A program made the translations under genes and the position numbers. Under the pieces are notes generated by a model that saw only the letters and a list, made by a program, of their open reading frames with translations, was not told the origin of the DNA and searched no databases. This document shows, piece by piece, positions 46,241 to 53,184 of a stretch of 64,000 nt of DNA. Origin of the DNA: Mycobacterium sp. NS-7484 (GTDB lineage: Bacteria > Actinomycetota > Actinomycetes > Mycobacteriales > Mycobacteriaceae); contig NZ_MBEJ01000014.1 of the NCBI RefSeq assembly GCF_001953975.1, positions 1 to 64,000 of the forward strand, in the 5' to 3' direction. Position 1 is the stretch's first letter. Every line of letters starts with the position of its first letter.

Positions 46241-47575
46241 ATGACTGCAGTGCTGACGTCCCCGGTACAGGTGAGCCCCGACCAGGTGCATGCGGTCCTG
46301 GCGCGCAGCATCCTGACCGACGGCTTCGACTTCGTCCTCGACGTGGACCGCTCCCGCGGCTCGCACTTGGTGGATGCGCGCAGTGGCGAACATTTCCTGG
46401 ACATGTTCACGTTCTTCGCTTCGTCGGCGCTCGGGATGAACCACCCCGCGCTCGCCGATGACGAAAGTTTCCGCGCCGAACTCGCCGCGGCCGCGGTCAA
46501 CAAACCCAGCAACTCCGACATCTACAGCGTGCCGTTGGCCCGGTTCGTCGACACCTTCCGCCGCGTGCTCGGTGATCCGCGGCTGCCGCACCTGTTCTTC
46601 GTCGACGGCGGGGCGCTGGCGGTCGAGAACGCGCTCAAGGTGGCATTCGACTGGAAGAGCCGGCACAACGAGGCCCGCGGGATCGACCCTGCCCTGGGAA
46701 CCAGGGTGCTGCACCTGCGTGGAGCGTTCCATGGGCGCAGCGGATACACCTTGTCGCTGACCAACACCGATCCGGTCAAGGTGGCCCGGTTCCCGAAGTT
46801 CGACTGGCCACGGATCGAGGCTCCGTATCTTCGGCCCGGCGTGGACATCGCTGCGCTTGAAGCCGATTCGCTGCGCGCGGCGCGGGCGGCGTTCGAGGCC
46901 TACCCGCACGACATCGCCTGCTTCATCGCCGAACCGATCCAGGGTGAGGGCGGTGACCGCCATCTGCGGCCCGAATTCTTCGCCGCGATGCGTCAGCTGT
47001 GCGACGAGTTCGACGCCCTGATGATCTTCGACGAAGTGCAGACCGGCTGCGGTATCACCGGAACGGCCTGGGCCTACCAACAATTGGGTGTCACACCGGA
47101 TGTGGTCGCCTTCGGGAAGAAGACACAGGTGTGCGGGGTGATGGCCGGCGGCCGCACGGACGAGGTCGCCGACAATGTCTTCGCGGTGAGCTCGCGGATC
47201 AACTCCACGTGGGGCGGCAACCTGGTCGACATGGTCCGTTCACGGCGCATCCTGGAGGTGATCGAGTCCGAGGATCTGTTCGGCAACGCAGCGGTGACAG
47301 GCAGTTACCTGCTCGGTCAGTTGCGGCAGTTGGCCGACGATTTCGCGGGCGCGGTACTCGACCCACGCGGACGAGGTTTGATGTGTGCGTTCAGCCTTCC
47401 CTCGACGGCTGCGCGTGACGAGCTCGTGCGCCGGTTGTGGGACCGCCGCGTGATCATGCTGCCGAGCGGTACCCATTCGGTACGGTTCCGGCCCGCACTG
47501 ACGGTGACGCCCGGCGAGATCGACGCCTGCCTCGACGCCATCCGGGACGCGCTCAGCCGTCGTCTGGGAGGCTAG
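46241..47575 (+). CDS. lat: L-lysine 6-aminotransferase Lat
   Basis: Lat (444 residues) transfers the epsilon-amino group of lysine to 2-oxoglutarate. It is a class III PLP aminotransferase with MFTFFASSALGMNHPAL near the N-terminus, LFFVDGGALAVENALKVAFDWK, RGAFHGRSGYTLSLTNTDP, FIAEPIQGEGGDRHLRPEFF, the PLP aspartate in MIFDEVQTGCG and lysine in AFGKKTQVCGVMAGG, plus SSRINSTWGGNLVDMVR. All are typical of Rv3290c and of the actinomycete enzymes used in antibiotic pathways. It ends by overlapping the convergent Mrr-like gene by 23 bp. Confidence 0.96.
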   Translation: MTAVLTSPVQVSPDQVHAVLARSILTDGFDFVLDVDRSRGSHLVDARSGEHFLDMFTFFASSALGMNHPALADDESFRAELAAAAVNKPSNSDIYSVPLARFVDTFRRVLGDPRLPHLFFVDGGALAVENALKVAFDWKSRHNEARGIDPALGTRVLHLRGAFHGRSGYTLSLTNTDPVKVARFPKFDWPRIEAPYLRPGVDIAALEADSLRAARAAFEAYPHDIACFIAEPIQGEGGDRHLRPEFFAAMRQLCDEFDALMIFDEVQTGCGITGTAWAYQQLGVTPDVVAFGKKTQVCGVMAGGRTDEVADNVFAVSSRINSTWGGNLVDMVRSRRILEVIESEDLFGNAAVTGSYLLGQLRQLADDFAGAVLDPRGRGLMCAFSLPSTAARDELVRRLWDRRVIMLPSGTHSVRFRPALTVTPGEIDACLDAIRDALSRRLGG

Positions 47576-48128
47576 GGGCGGCGGAGGCAGCCCGCCGCAA
47601 GATCGATTTCAGCCGGGGTAGATCTGCCCCGGCAACCAACTCGCAGCCGTGCAGCTCGGCGAGTTTGCGTGCAGCCGGGGTGAATTCGTTGTTGGTGACT
47701 ACCATCGTCCGGGCGCAGTCCTGCATCGGCGCGCCCGCGACAACCTCCTGGACGGCGGCGGTGCCCACCGGACGGGACAATCGTTTACATTGCACGGCAA
47801 CCCGGTTCGGGCGATGTCCGACGATCAGATCCACGCCCCAGTCACCCGTGAGAGGCGTCATGATGACCGGCAACCCGCAGCGTCGTGCCACATGGGCCAC
47901 GTGGTCCTCGAACTGCAATCCGGTCATCTCGGTGGCCGCCTGTTCCCGCGCGGTCGGGGTACCTGCCCCCGCGAAGGCCCCCCGCACAAAACCCGGGGCG
48001 CAGGCGATCCCCAGGGAAACCGCCGCGCCGGTGGCCAGGCTCCACCCGGTCTCCACGCCGGCCAGGTGGCACGCCATCGCCGCCGCCACCCCGGCTGCGA
48101 GGTAGAGCTTGATCCGAAGCCGTCTCAC
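47553..48128 (-). CDS. Membrane-anchored Mrr-like nuclease-domain protein
   Basis: This 191-residue protein has a hydrophobic N-terminus with one or two spans (LYLAAGVAAAMACHLAG and LATGAAVSLGIACAPGF) followed by an Mrr_cat/restriction-endonuclease-like domain: GLQFEDHVAHVARRCG, GDWGVDLIV and VAVQCKRLSRPVGTAAVQEVVAG, then MVVTNNEFTPAARKLAE. The D...QxK arrangement matches the catalytic core of the Mrr subgroup. Such membrane-tethered Mrr-like proteins occur without a partner methylase, and their role is uncertain. It converges on lat and is divergent from the PAS-ANTAR gene. Confidence 0.82.
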   Translation of the reverse strand: MRRLRIKLYLAAGVAAAMACHLAGVETGWSLATGAAVSLGIACAPGFVRGAFAGAGTPTAREQAATEMTGLQFEDHVAHVARRCGLPVIMTPLTGDWGVDLIVGHRPNRVAVQCKRLSRPVGTAAVQEVVAGAPMQDCARTMVVTNNEFTPAARKLAELHGCELVAGADLPRLKSILRRAASAAPSLPDDG

Positions 48129-48189
48129 AGCCGGAAATGCTAGAGACCGGCGCTGACAATTCGCCCCACCTACCTCCAGCTAAGCGCGC

Positions 48190-48201
48190 TACTCTCGACC
48201 C
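48190..48201 (+). promoter_or_regulatory. Putative leaderless promoter of the PAS-ANTAR gene
   Basis: TACTCT at 48190-48195 is followed by six bases and then the GTG start at 48202. A transcript beginning at that G is expected from the usual 6-7 nt distance. No clear -35 is visible. Confidence 0.4.
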
Positions 48202-48885
48202 GTGACCAGTGAACCGGCCGCGGAGGACTTCGAGTCGCCGATTGAGCATGCACTTGCCGGCGGCGAACCGCAGCGCGTCGGATGGTTCCGGTTCTATTTC
48301 GCCGACGAGCGCTGGGAATGGTCGCCGCAAGTCGAGCGGATGCACGGGTACGAGCCGGGCACCGCGCATCCGACGACCGACCTGGTGCTCTCGCACAAGC
48401 ACCCCGAGGACTACGGTCAGGTGGCCGCCACGCTGGAGGAAATCCGGCGTACCTCCGGTGCCTTCAGTACGCGGCACCGCATCGTCGACACCACGGGCGA
48501 TGTCCATCATGTCGTCGTGGTCGGCGATCAGTTGTTCGACGACGCCGGTGCGGTCGTCGGCACCCACGGCTTCTATGTCGACGTCTCGCCATCGGTGGCG
48601 CAGGCACACGAGCGGGCCGTCACCGAGGTGGTTGCCGAGATCGCCGAGGCCCGCAGCGCCATCGAGCAGGCCAAAGGCATGTTGATGTTGATCTACCGGA
48701 TCAACGCCGACGCGGCGTTCGAGCTGCTGAAGTGGCGTTCACAGGAAACCAACACCAAGTTGCGGCTGCTGGCCGAGCAGTTGGCGAATGACTTCCTCGA
48801 CCTCGACTACACCGAGGTCTTTCCCAACCGTGTGGTGTTCGACCGGCTGCTGCTGACCAGCCACTTGCGGGTCGCCGAGGTTTAG
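48202..48885 (+). CDS. PAS-ANTAR RNA-binding regulator
   Basis: The 227-residue protein has an N-terminal PAS-like sensor (residues about 20-125: VGWFRFYFADERWEWSPQVERMHGYEPG and HHVVVVGDQLFDDAGAVVGTHGFYVDV) and a C-terminal ANTAR helix bundle (about 138-195: IAEARSAIEQAKGMLMLIYRINADAAFELLKWRSQETNTKLRLLAEQL), with the ANTAR motif AKGMLM. ANTAR proteins bind twin hairpins in target RNAs and prevent termination. The sensor ligand is unknown. GTG 48202 begins the message, and no operon partner is close downstream. Its target RNAs are not identifiable here. Confidence 0.88.
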   Translation: MTSEPAAEDFESPIEHALAGGEPQRVGWFRFYFADERWEWSPQVERMHGYEPGTAHPTTDLVLSHKHPEDYGQVAATLEEIRRTSGAFSTRHRIVDTTGDVHHVVVVGDQLFDDAGAVVGTHGFYVDVSPSVAQAHERAVTEVVAEIAEARSAIEQAKGMLMLIYRINADAAFELLKWRSQETNTKLRLLAEQLANDFLDLDYTEVFPNRVVFDRLLLTSHLRVAEV

Positions 48886-48965
48886 AACGCCCTCTTGCAG
48901 GGAAAACCCCCTCCGCTGAGTCGTAGCGATGCGGGGAGTTGTGCAATGGCGAGAGGACCGGGTCG

Positions 48966-49583
48966 ATGACCGCTCCAACCTTGTCGGCACTCGCCCTCGT
49001 TTGCAGCCTCAAACGCTCTCCGGCCGAGTCCAGCAGCTCGCTGATCGCTGATCAGGTCTGCCAACACCTCACCGTGCTCGGCGTCGGCACCGAATCGTTG
49101 CGGTGCGCCGACTACACGATCGAACCCGGGGTCGAGCCCGACATGGGCGGGGATGACCAATGGCCGGAAATCCGCAAGAAGGTCCTCGACGCGGACATCC
49201 TGTTGCTGGCGACGCCCGTGTGGCTTGGCCACCCGTCGAGCATCGCGCAGCGGGTTCTGGAACGGCTCGACGCCGAACTGTCCAACACCGACGACGCCGG
49301 ACGCCCGGTGCTGGCGGGCAAGGTGGCCCTGGTGGCGGTGGTGGGCAACGAGGACGGCGCGCACAAGACGGTCGCCGATCTGTTTCAGGGCCTCAACGAC
49401 GTCGGCTACAGCATCCCGGCTCAGGGTTGCACGTACTGGAACGGTGAGGCGATGCACGGCACCGACTACAAGGATCTCGACGAGGTACCCAGTGCCGTCG
49501 CCGATGCCACCGGCGCTGCCGCGCGCAATGCGGCACATCTGGCCGGGCTGCTCAAGACCGGGCAATACCCGCGTTACCAATGA
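48966..49583 (+). CDS. NADPH-dependent FMN reductase/flavodoxin-fold protein
   Basis: This 205-residue flavodoxin-like protein starts ALALVCSLKRSPAESSSSLIADQV (the phosphate-binding loop SLKRSPAESS), followed by ADILLLATPVWLGHPSSIAQRVLERLD and AVVGNEDGAHKTVADLFQGLNDVGYSIPAQGCTYWNGEAM, all FMN-contact regions of the FMN_red/WrbA-like fold. It probably reduces quinones or azo/nitro compounds with NAD(P)H. ATG 48966 follows GAGAGGA at eight nt. It is 13 nt upstream of usfY, with which it is likely cotranscribed. Confidence 0.87.
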   Translation: MTAPTLSALALVCSLKRSPAESSSSLIADQVCQHLTVLGVGTESLRCADYTIEPGVEPDMGGDDQWPEIRKKVLDADILLLATPVWLGHPSSIAQRVLERLDAELSNTDDAGRPVLAGKVALVAVVGNEDGAHKTVADLFQGLNDVGYSIPAQGCTYWNGEAMHGTDYKDLDEVPSAVADATGAAARNAAHLAGLLKTGQYPRYQ

Positions 49584-49596
49584 GAGGGAGTGAATG

Positions 49597-49905
49597 ATGA
49601 AAGGCCCTGACGATCCTGTTGACCACACCAGGACGACCCGGCCGCACGCCGGGGAGACGATGAAGGACAACCGCAACATGCCGGCGCTGGCAATGATCGG
49701 TGTCGGCGTGGTGCTGTTCGTCGCGTGCCTGTTTGCCTTCGCCACCGGCAACAGTGGGGTGGCGGTGTTGCTGGCAGTGCTGGCGGCCATCGGCATCCTC
49801 GGTGGCGGGCTGTGGCTGGCCATCGCACACCAGCGTGTCCGGCGAATCGAAAAGCAGTGGTACGCAGAGCATCCGGATGTCATAAGGCAGACGCCGAACA
49901 GTTGA
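49597..49905 (+). CDS. usfY: UsfY-like small membrane protein
   Basis: The 102-residue protein resembles UsfY (Rv3288c), encoded just upstream of rsbW-sigF in M. tuberculosis. Common features are DPVDHTRTTRPHAGET at the N-terminus, two hydrophobic spans (MPALAMIGVGVVLFVACLFAFAT and VAVLLAVLAAIGILGGGLWLAIAH) and the ending HQRVRRIEKQWYAEHPDVIRQ. Its molecular function is unknown; it is a stress-associated SigF-regulon member. Here rsbW and sigF are not adjacent. ATG 49597 is preferred over 49594 from the spacing to GAGGGAG. A strong terminator follows it. Confidence 0.85.
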   Translation: MKGPDDPVDHTRTTRPHAGETMKDNRNMPALAMIGVGVVLFVACLFAFATGNSGVAVLLAVLAAIGILGGGLWLAIAHQRVRRIEKQWYAEHPDVIRQTPNS

Positions 49906-49918
49906 GGCGCACAAAGAA

Positions 49919-49948
49919 GATGGCCCAGCCCCGGTGGGCTGGGCCATC
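49919..49948. terminator. Bidirectional terminator between usfY and csbD
   Basis: The perfect 12-bp inverted repeat GATGGCCCAGCC (49919-49930 and 49937-49948) encloses a 6-nt loop and sits between the convergent usfY and csbD genes. A/T-rich purine and pyrimidine tracts flank it (AAAGAA before, TCTTC after). Confidence 0.88.
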
Positions 49949-49975
49949 TCTTCAACCCGGTATGAGTCGTGCGAC

Positions 49976-50218
49976 CTACGGCCGCTGACTGGCCTGCTCG
50001 CGCTTCTCCGCTGCCTTGGCTCCGGCCCGGGCCGAGTCGGCTTCGGCCTCCTTCTTGGCGGCGTCCTGCTGGGCATCGGCCTTGTCCTGCTGAGCTTTAC
50101 CCTCTCGAACGAGATCTTCTCGCCCGGTGACGGTACCCACGGCTTCCTTGGCCTTACCCTTGACATCCTCGACGGTGCCCTTGATGGCTTCTTCAGGTCC
50201 TGAGTTCTTCTCGGTCAT
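49976..50218 (-). CDS. CsbD-family stress protein
   Basis: The 80-residue, highly hydrophilic protein has the CsbD core (EEAIKGTVEDVKGKAKEAVGTVTGREDLVREGKAQQDK, residues about 8-45) and an alanine/lysine-rich helical tail. CsbD is part of the SigB general-stress response in Bacillus and of SigF-type responses in actinobacteria; it has no known enzymatic activity. ATG 50218 has GGAAAGG five nt upstream and matches the family start; a longer frame to 50257 lacks such a site. It is divergent from the methyltransferase gene, whose SigF-type promoter lies in the shared 151-bp region. Confidence 0.88.
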   Translation of the reverse strand: MTEKNSGPEEAIKGTVEDVKGKAKEAVGTVTGREDLVREGKAQQDKADAQQDAAKKEAEADSARAGAKAAEKREQASQRP

Positions 50219-50312
50219 GCTTACCTTTCCGCTACTGGAGTGGATTGGTGGTTCCACGCGGCTTCTCCACGCAACCGCTGGGTTCCCGGATACCTCGCCG
50301 CTAAACCTGGCG

Positions 50313-50338
50313 GTTTGCCCTTCCCCGGTATGGGTATC
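50313..50338 (+). promoter_or_regulatory. SigF-type promoter of the methyltransferase-CDGSH pair
   Basis: GGTTT (50313-50317), a 15-nt spacer and GGGTAT (50333-50338) match the mycobacterial SigF/Bacillus SigB consensus (GGTTT, N15-17, GGGTAT) exactly. The predicted start near 50345 gives a leader of about 25 nt with GGGAAGGGAG before ATG 50370. Confidence 0.85.
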
Positions 50339-50369
50339 GAATAGGAGTTACTCCGGGAAGGGAGCAAGA

Positions 50370-51044
50370 ATGGCCGTTGAGACCATTGCCGTTGGCGCCG
50401 AGGATGTTTACCAACCACAGCACGATTCGTGGCTGCTCATCGACGCGCTCGAACGTAGCGACGCGGTGGCGGGCCGCCGGCTGGTGGACCTGTGCGCCGG
50501 CAGCGGCGTCGTGGCCATCGCTGCGGCCGAGTTGGGTGCCGCCCGGGTGACCGCGCTGGACGTCTCGCCCAGCGCGATGCGATGCACTCAGGCCAATGCG
50601 CTTGCCGCACAGGTCGATGTCGAGGCCAAGCTCGGCTCGTGGACTCAGGCATTCGAACACGAGCCGTTCGACGTCGTGGTGTGCAATCCACCCTACGTCC
50701 CCGTCGGCCCGGACACCCCCGCATCGATCCCGTTGGCCGGTCCGATGGTCTCGTGGAACGGTGGTCTCGACGGCAGGCTCGTCCTGGATCCGTTGTGCCG
50801 CTCGGCGGCGGCCATGTTGGCCGACGGCGGCTCGCTGTTCCTCGTGCAGTCCGAGTTCTCCGATGTCGAAGAGTCGCTCACCTTGTTGCGCGACGGTGGT
50901 CTGGACGCCGACGTCTGCGCCACCCGGCAGATCCCGTTCGGCCCGGTGCTGCATTCTCAGGCCCAATGGCTGCGCGAGACGGGGCGGTTGACGCACAGCA
51001 GGGCCGAGGAAGAACTCGTCGTGATCCGGGCGGACAAGCGATGA
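50370..51044 (+). CDS. HemK/PrmC-like methyltransferase
   Basis: This 224-residue class I SAM-dependent methyltransferase has the SAM-binding loop LVDLCAGSGVVAIAAAELGA (residues about 38-57), the acidic ribose contact ALDVSPSAM and the NPPY catalytic motif (VVVCNPPYVPVGPD) of N-methyltransferases acting on glutamine or adenine. It lacks the N-terminal helical domain of PrmC, so it is the short HemK-like type; substrate unknown. The longer open frame upstream overlaps csbD and its promoter, whereas ATG 50370 follows a strong purine-rich site. A SigF-type promoter lies 32 bp upstream. The stop overlaps the CDGSH gene by 4 nt. Confidence 0.9.
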   Translation: MAVETIAVGAEDVYQPQHDSWLLIDALERSDAVAGRRLVDLCAGSGVVAIAAAELGAARVTALDVSPSAMRCTQANALAAQVDVEAKLGSWTQAFEHEPFDVVVCNPPYVPVGPDTPASIPLAGPMVSWNGGLDGRLVLDPLCRSAAAMLADGGSLFLVQSEFSDVEESLTLLRDGGLDADVCATRQIPFGPVLHSQAQWLRETGRLTHSRAEEELVVIRADKR

Positions 51045-51256
51045 CCGACCGGCGGGAGGTGCGGGTCGTCCAAGGCGGCCCGATCCTCGTCGAGGGGCCG
51101 GTGCGGATCGAACTGCCCGATGGGACGACCGTCGAAACGGACCGGTTCATGGTGGCGATCTGCACGTGTCGCCGGTCCAAGACATATCCGTTGTGCGATA
51201 CCAGCCACCGTAAGGTGCTGCGTGGTGGAAAAGGGTCAGGCAAGCGCTCGGCATAG
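51041..51256 (+). CDS. CDGSH iron-sulfur domain protein
   Basis: This 71-residue protein contains the CDGSH [2Fe-2S] ligand pattern CTCRRSKTYPLCDTSH (residues about 45-60), with three cysteines and one histidine as cluster ligands; the canonical glycine of CDG-S-H is threonine here. A basic tail follows (RKVLRGGKGSGKR). Such mitoNEET-like proteins bind a redox-active, acid-labile cluster and can transfer electrons or clusters. It overlaps the methyltransferase gene (ATGA) and is therefore probably under the same SigF-type promoter. It also converges with, and overlaps by 21 bp, the diiron-enzyme gene. Confidence 0.92.
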   Translation: MTDRREVRVVQGGPILVEGPVRIELPDGTTVETDRFMVAICTCRRSKTYPLCDTSHRKVLRGGKGSGKRSA

Positions 51257-52267
51257 CGAGCTGCGGTCGGCCGACCAGCATTTCATCAGGTGGTCGGCCA
51301 GCCTGCCCTCCAGAGCGTTGAAAGCCCGGATGCCGAACACCACGTCGGCATCCAATTCGGGCTCCCGCCGAACCAGATCGCCGACCACGTCATGGCGAAC
51401 CACCTGCTCATGGACAGCGTCGGCTTCGACATGTTCCCGGTAGAAGTGCACGCACTCTTGGGGCGCCGCCATCCGCTGCAGTGCGGCCATCAGCCGCTGT
51501 GAGCCGGGGGAGGAGGTGATCTCGGTAGCGGCGAAATGCCCTGCGGCCGCGCCGCGCAGCCGACGGTGCAGCCCGAACATCGACATCAGGTTCACCACCG
51601 CGAGGGACTCGGCGGGGACCACATTCAGATAGCCCAGATAGCTACAGTCCAGCCCGGCGGCCGTCAACAGGTCGCCGAACAGTCGTTGGTGCAGACGGGC
51701 ACCCGAGCCGGCCCCGTATTCGTCGAACTCGACCGCGACGAAGGAGGCCTTCGCCTGGCCGCCCAGGCGGGGGATCAGCCAGGCATGCGGATCGCCCTCT
51801 TTCAGGTGATACAGCGACCGATGCACGAAGTATTCGCGCATCTGGTCCCAGCTGCCCTCGTCACGCAGGTAGTACGACGGTCCCGTCCCGCCCGCCGGTT
51901 CCACCGACAGCCGGGCCATTTCCTGTTCGGCAGTGTCTTCGGGATCGATCGGGCCGACCTCGCGACGGACGGCGGCGAGAAAGATCCGTTCGAACTGCGA
52001 CCGTAGGTGCAGCAGACCTGCGTTCCATTCCCAGTCGGAATCGACGTCGGCGAAGCCGCGGTAGTGCAGCTCGTAGCAGATGTACAGGGCCAGCTGCACA
52101 TCGAGGCCGAGCGGATCGGAGTCGCGCAGCGGAACCCACACCGGTTCGAGGTGATTGTGGGGTGCGCGGTCGCCGAGTCGTTCGATCACCGCGGCAGAAA
52201 CGGGTCCCTGCGCATGCGGGAGCCGAGGCTGGGTGCTGGACGGGAGTCCGGATGGAACAGTAGTCAT
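51236..52267 (-). CDS. Haem-oxygenase-like diiron redox enzyme
   Basis: The 343-residue, all-helical protein belongs to the iron-containing redox enzyme family (haem-oxygenase-like fold). Histidine/glutamate-rich helices are visible: LALYICYELHYRGFADVDSDWEWN, EYFVHRSLYHLKEGDPHAWLIPRLGG, AVEFDEYGAG and HFAATEITSS plus ECVHFYREHVEADAVHEQV, supplying the expected diiron ligands (E, H, E, H). Members perform oxidations such as olefin or amine chemistry; the reaction here is unknown. ATG 52267 gives an N-terminus consistent with the family. A weak SigF-type sequence on the minus strand lies just upstream. The gene converges on CDGSH. Confidence 0.82.
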   Translation of the reverse strand: MTTVPSGLPSSTQPRLPHAQGPVSAAVIERLGDRAPHNHLEPVWVPLRDSDPLGLDVQLALYICYELHYRGFADVDSDWEWNAGLLHLRSQFERIFLAAVRREVGPIDPEDTAEQEMARLSVEPAGGTGPSYYLRDEGSWDQMREYFVHRSLYHLKEGDPHAWLIPRLGGQAKASFVAVEFDEYGAGSGARLHQRLFGDLLTAAGLDCSYLGYLNVVPAESLAVVNLMSMFGLHRRLRGAAAGHFAATEITSSPGSQRLMAALQRMAAPQECVHFYREHVEADAVHEQVVRHDVVGDLVRREPELDADVVFGIRAFNALEGRLADHLMKCWSADRSSLCRALA

Positions 52268-52279
52268 TTCGTCGCAGTT

Positions 52280-52306
52280 ATTCCCGGTCGTGGCGGTAGG
52301 TAAACG
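52280..52306 (-). promoter_or_regulatory. Weak SigF-type promoter of the diiron-enzyme gene
   Basis: On the minus strand CGTTT (52306-52302), a 16-nt spacer and GGGAAT (52285-52280) resemble the SigF consensus with one substitution in each box. It lies 13 bp before ATG 52267. It overlaps by one base the stronger plus-strand promoter at 52306, so the two would be divergent and back to back. Confidence 0.5.
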
Positions 52307-52332
52307 GTTTGTCCGAAGGGTCGGGCGGGTAT
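52306..52332 (+). promoter_or_regulatory. SigF-type promoter of a 61-residue protein gene
   Basis: GGTTT (52306-52310), a 16-nt spacer and GGGTAT (52327-52332) match the SigF consensus fully. The predicted start near 52339 gives a short leader with GAGGTGAG before ATG 52361. Confidence 0.85.
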
Positions 52333-52360
52333 CAGCTATCCATTGGATGCGAGGTGAGCC

Positions 52361-52546
52361 ATGACAACCCAACGTAGGCTCGACGGCCTGTTCGGGCGTA
52401 TCTCCGAGATCATCGAAACCCAGTGCCGGCGCGCCCTTGGCGAGCAAGCCGTCGCCGAACTGGTACGGCAGTGGCTGGATGGCGACGAGCGGATCACTGC
52501 GTGCGTAACGCCGCAGAATGACGCGTATACCCCGCGCGCAGCGTGA
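52361..52546 (+). CDS. Small helical protein, unknown function
   Basis: I do not recognise this 61-residue protein. It begins MTTQRRLDGLFGRISEIIETQ and is predicted mostly helical (RRALGEQAVAELVRQWLDGDERITA), soluble and without cysteine pairs beyond isolated ones. The start has GAGGTGAG seven to eight nt upstream. A full-consensus SigF-type promoter lies 28 bp upstream, which supports it being a real, stress-induced gene. Its last 53 bp overlap the end of the convergent PRC-barrel gene, an unusually long antisense overlap. Confidence 0.65.
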   Translation: MTTQRRLDGLFGRISEIIETQCRRALGEQAVAELVRQWLDGDERITACVTPQNDAYTPRAA

Positions 52547-52832
52547 CGCGTTCTGATCCGATCCGGGCCACGTCCTCCCACGCGGCAAGAAATGTGTCGC
52601 GATGCCGCCACGCGGCGATGGCGGCGATGAGCGCCGGGGCGTTGATGCCCCTGCGTTCATAGCCCAGGTAGGACGATCGGGTTCGCGGGCTCACCACCAG
52701 CCCGACGACCTCGGGGCAGGGCGGATGATCGCCACGCGCCTCGTCGAGCCACAGCCGTACGTCGATCACCGTCCCGACCCGGTGGTGGCCGGCGTCGACC
52801 ACCCGCAGCCCCAGGAGGTTACTCAGCTGCAT
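52494..52832 (-). CDS. PRC-barrel domain protein
   Basis: The 112-residue protein begins MQLSNLLGLRVVDAGHHRVGTVIDVRLWLDEARGDHPPCPEVVGLVVSPRTRSSYLGYERRG, which fits a PRC-barrel: a small beta-barrel used for protein or RNA contacts, as in RimM and photosynthetic reaction-centre subunit H. The C-terminal half is helical (ALIAAIAAWRHRDTFLAAWEDVAR). It overlaps the preceding PRC-like gene by 14 nt and belongs to the transporter operon starting at 55115. A partner role for the membrane transporter is a reasonable guess. Confidence 0.7.
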   Translation of the reverse strand: MQLSNLLGLRVVDAGHHRVGTVIDVRLWLDEARGDHPPCPEVVGLVVSPRTRSSYLGYERRGINAPALIAAIAAWRHRDTFLAAWEDVARIGSERVTLRAGYTRHSAALRTQ

Positions 52833-53184
52833 GACGTCCTCCGGGAATGCGCGAGACGATGTGATCGCGGAGCCAACGTTCCACCCAGTCGGCGTCGGAC
52901 GGCAGTTCGACCGGGGTCAACTGCACCGTCACTCCGACGGAATCGACCAGCTCCCATGGTATTTCGTGTAACAGCGACCGCGGGGGCGCGCCACCGAGGA
53001 TTCGGGTCATCACCACTTGGCCCGACAACAGGGACACCACGCGCGGCGGTGGGCTTCCTGGTTTGATGTCGACCTCGAGTTCCACTCCGTCGAGCTCGAG
53101 GTCGTCGACGATGCCGGCGGGATCGCCGTCATGGTCGAGCAACTGGTGGCCCAGCAGGTGTAGCCGTGCGTCCAAGGGCCTCAT
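52819..53184 (-). CDS. PRC-barrel-like protein
   Basis: This 121-residue protein (MRPLDARLHLLGHQLLDHDGDPAGIVDDLELDG and following) has the G-x-V-D/DLEL pattern of PRC-barrel proteins and a C-terminal part with SLLHEIPWELVDSVGVTVQL that is shared with transporter-linked PRC proteins. No membrane span is predicted. ATG 53184 overlaps the Nramp-like gene stop by 4 nt (ATGA); the longer open frame upstream belongs to that gene's strand and is not used. Two consecutive PRC proteins after a transporter suggest a cytoplasmic assembly on it. Confidence 0.7.
   Translation of the reverse strand: MRPLDARLHLLGHQLLDHDGDPAGIVDDLELDGVELEVDIKPGSPPPRVVSLLSGQVVMTRILGGAPPRSLLHEIPWELVDSVGVTVQLTPVELPSDADWVERWLRDHIVSRIPGGRHAAE

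Noticed and set aside
50291..50308. SigF-like promoter for csbD on the minus strand (GGTTT...GAGGTAT)
   Set aside because: The spacer is only about 6 nt, far short of the required 15-17, and the -10 box is poor.
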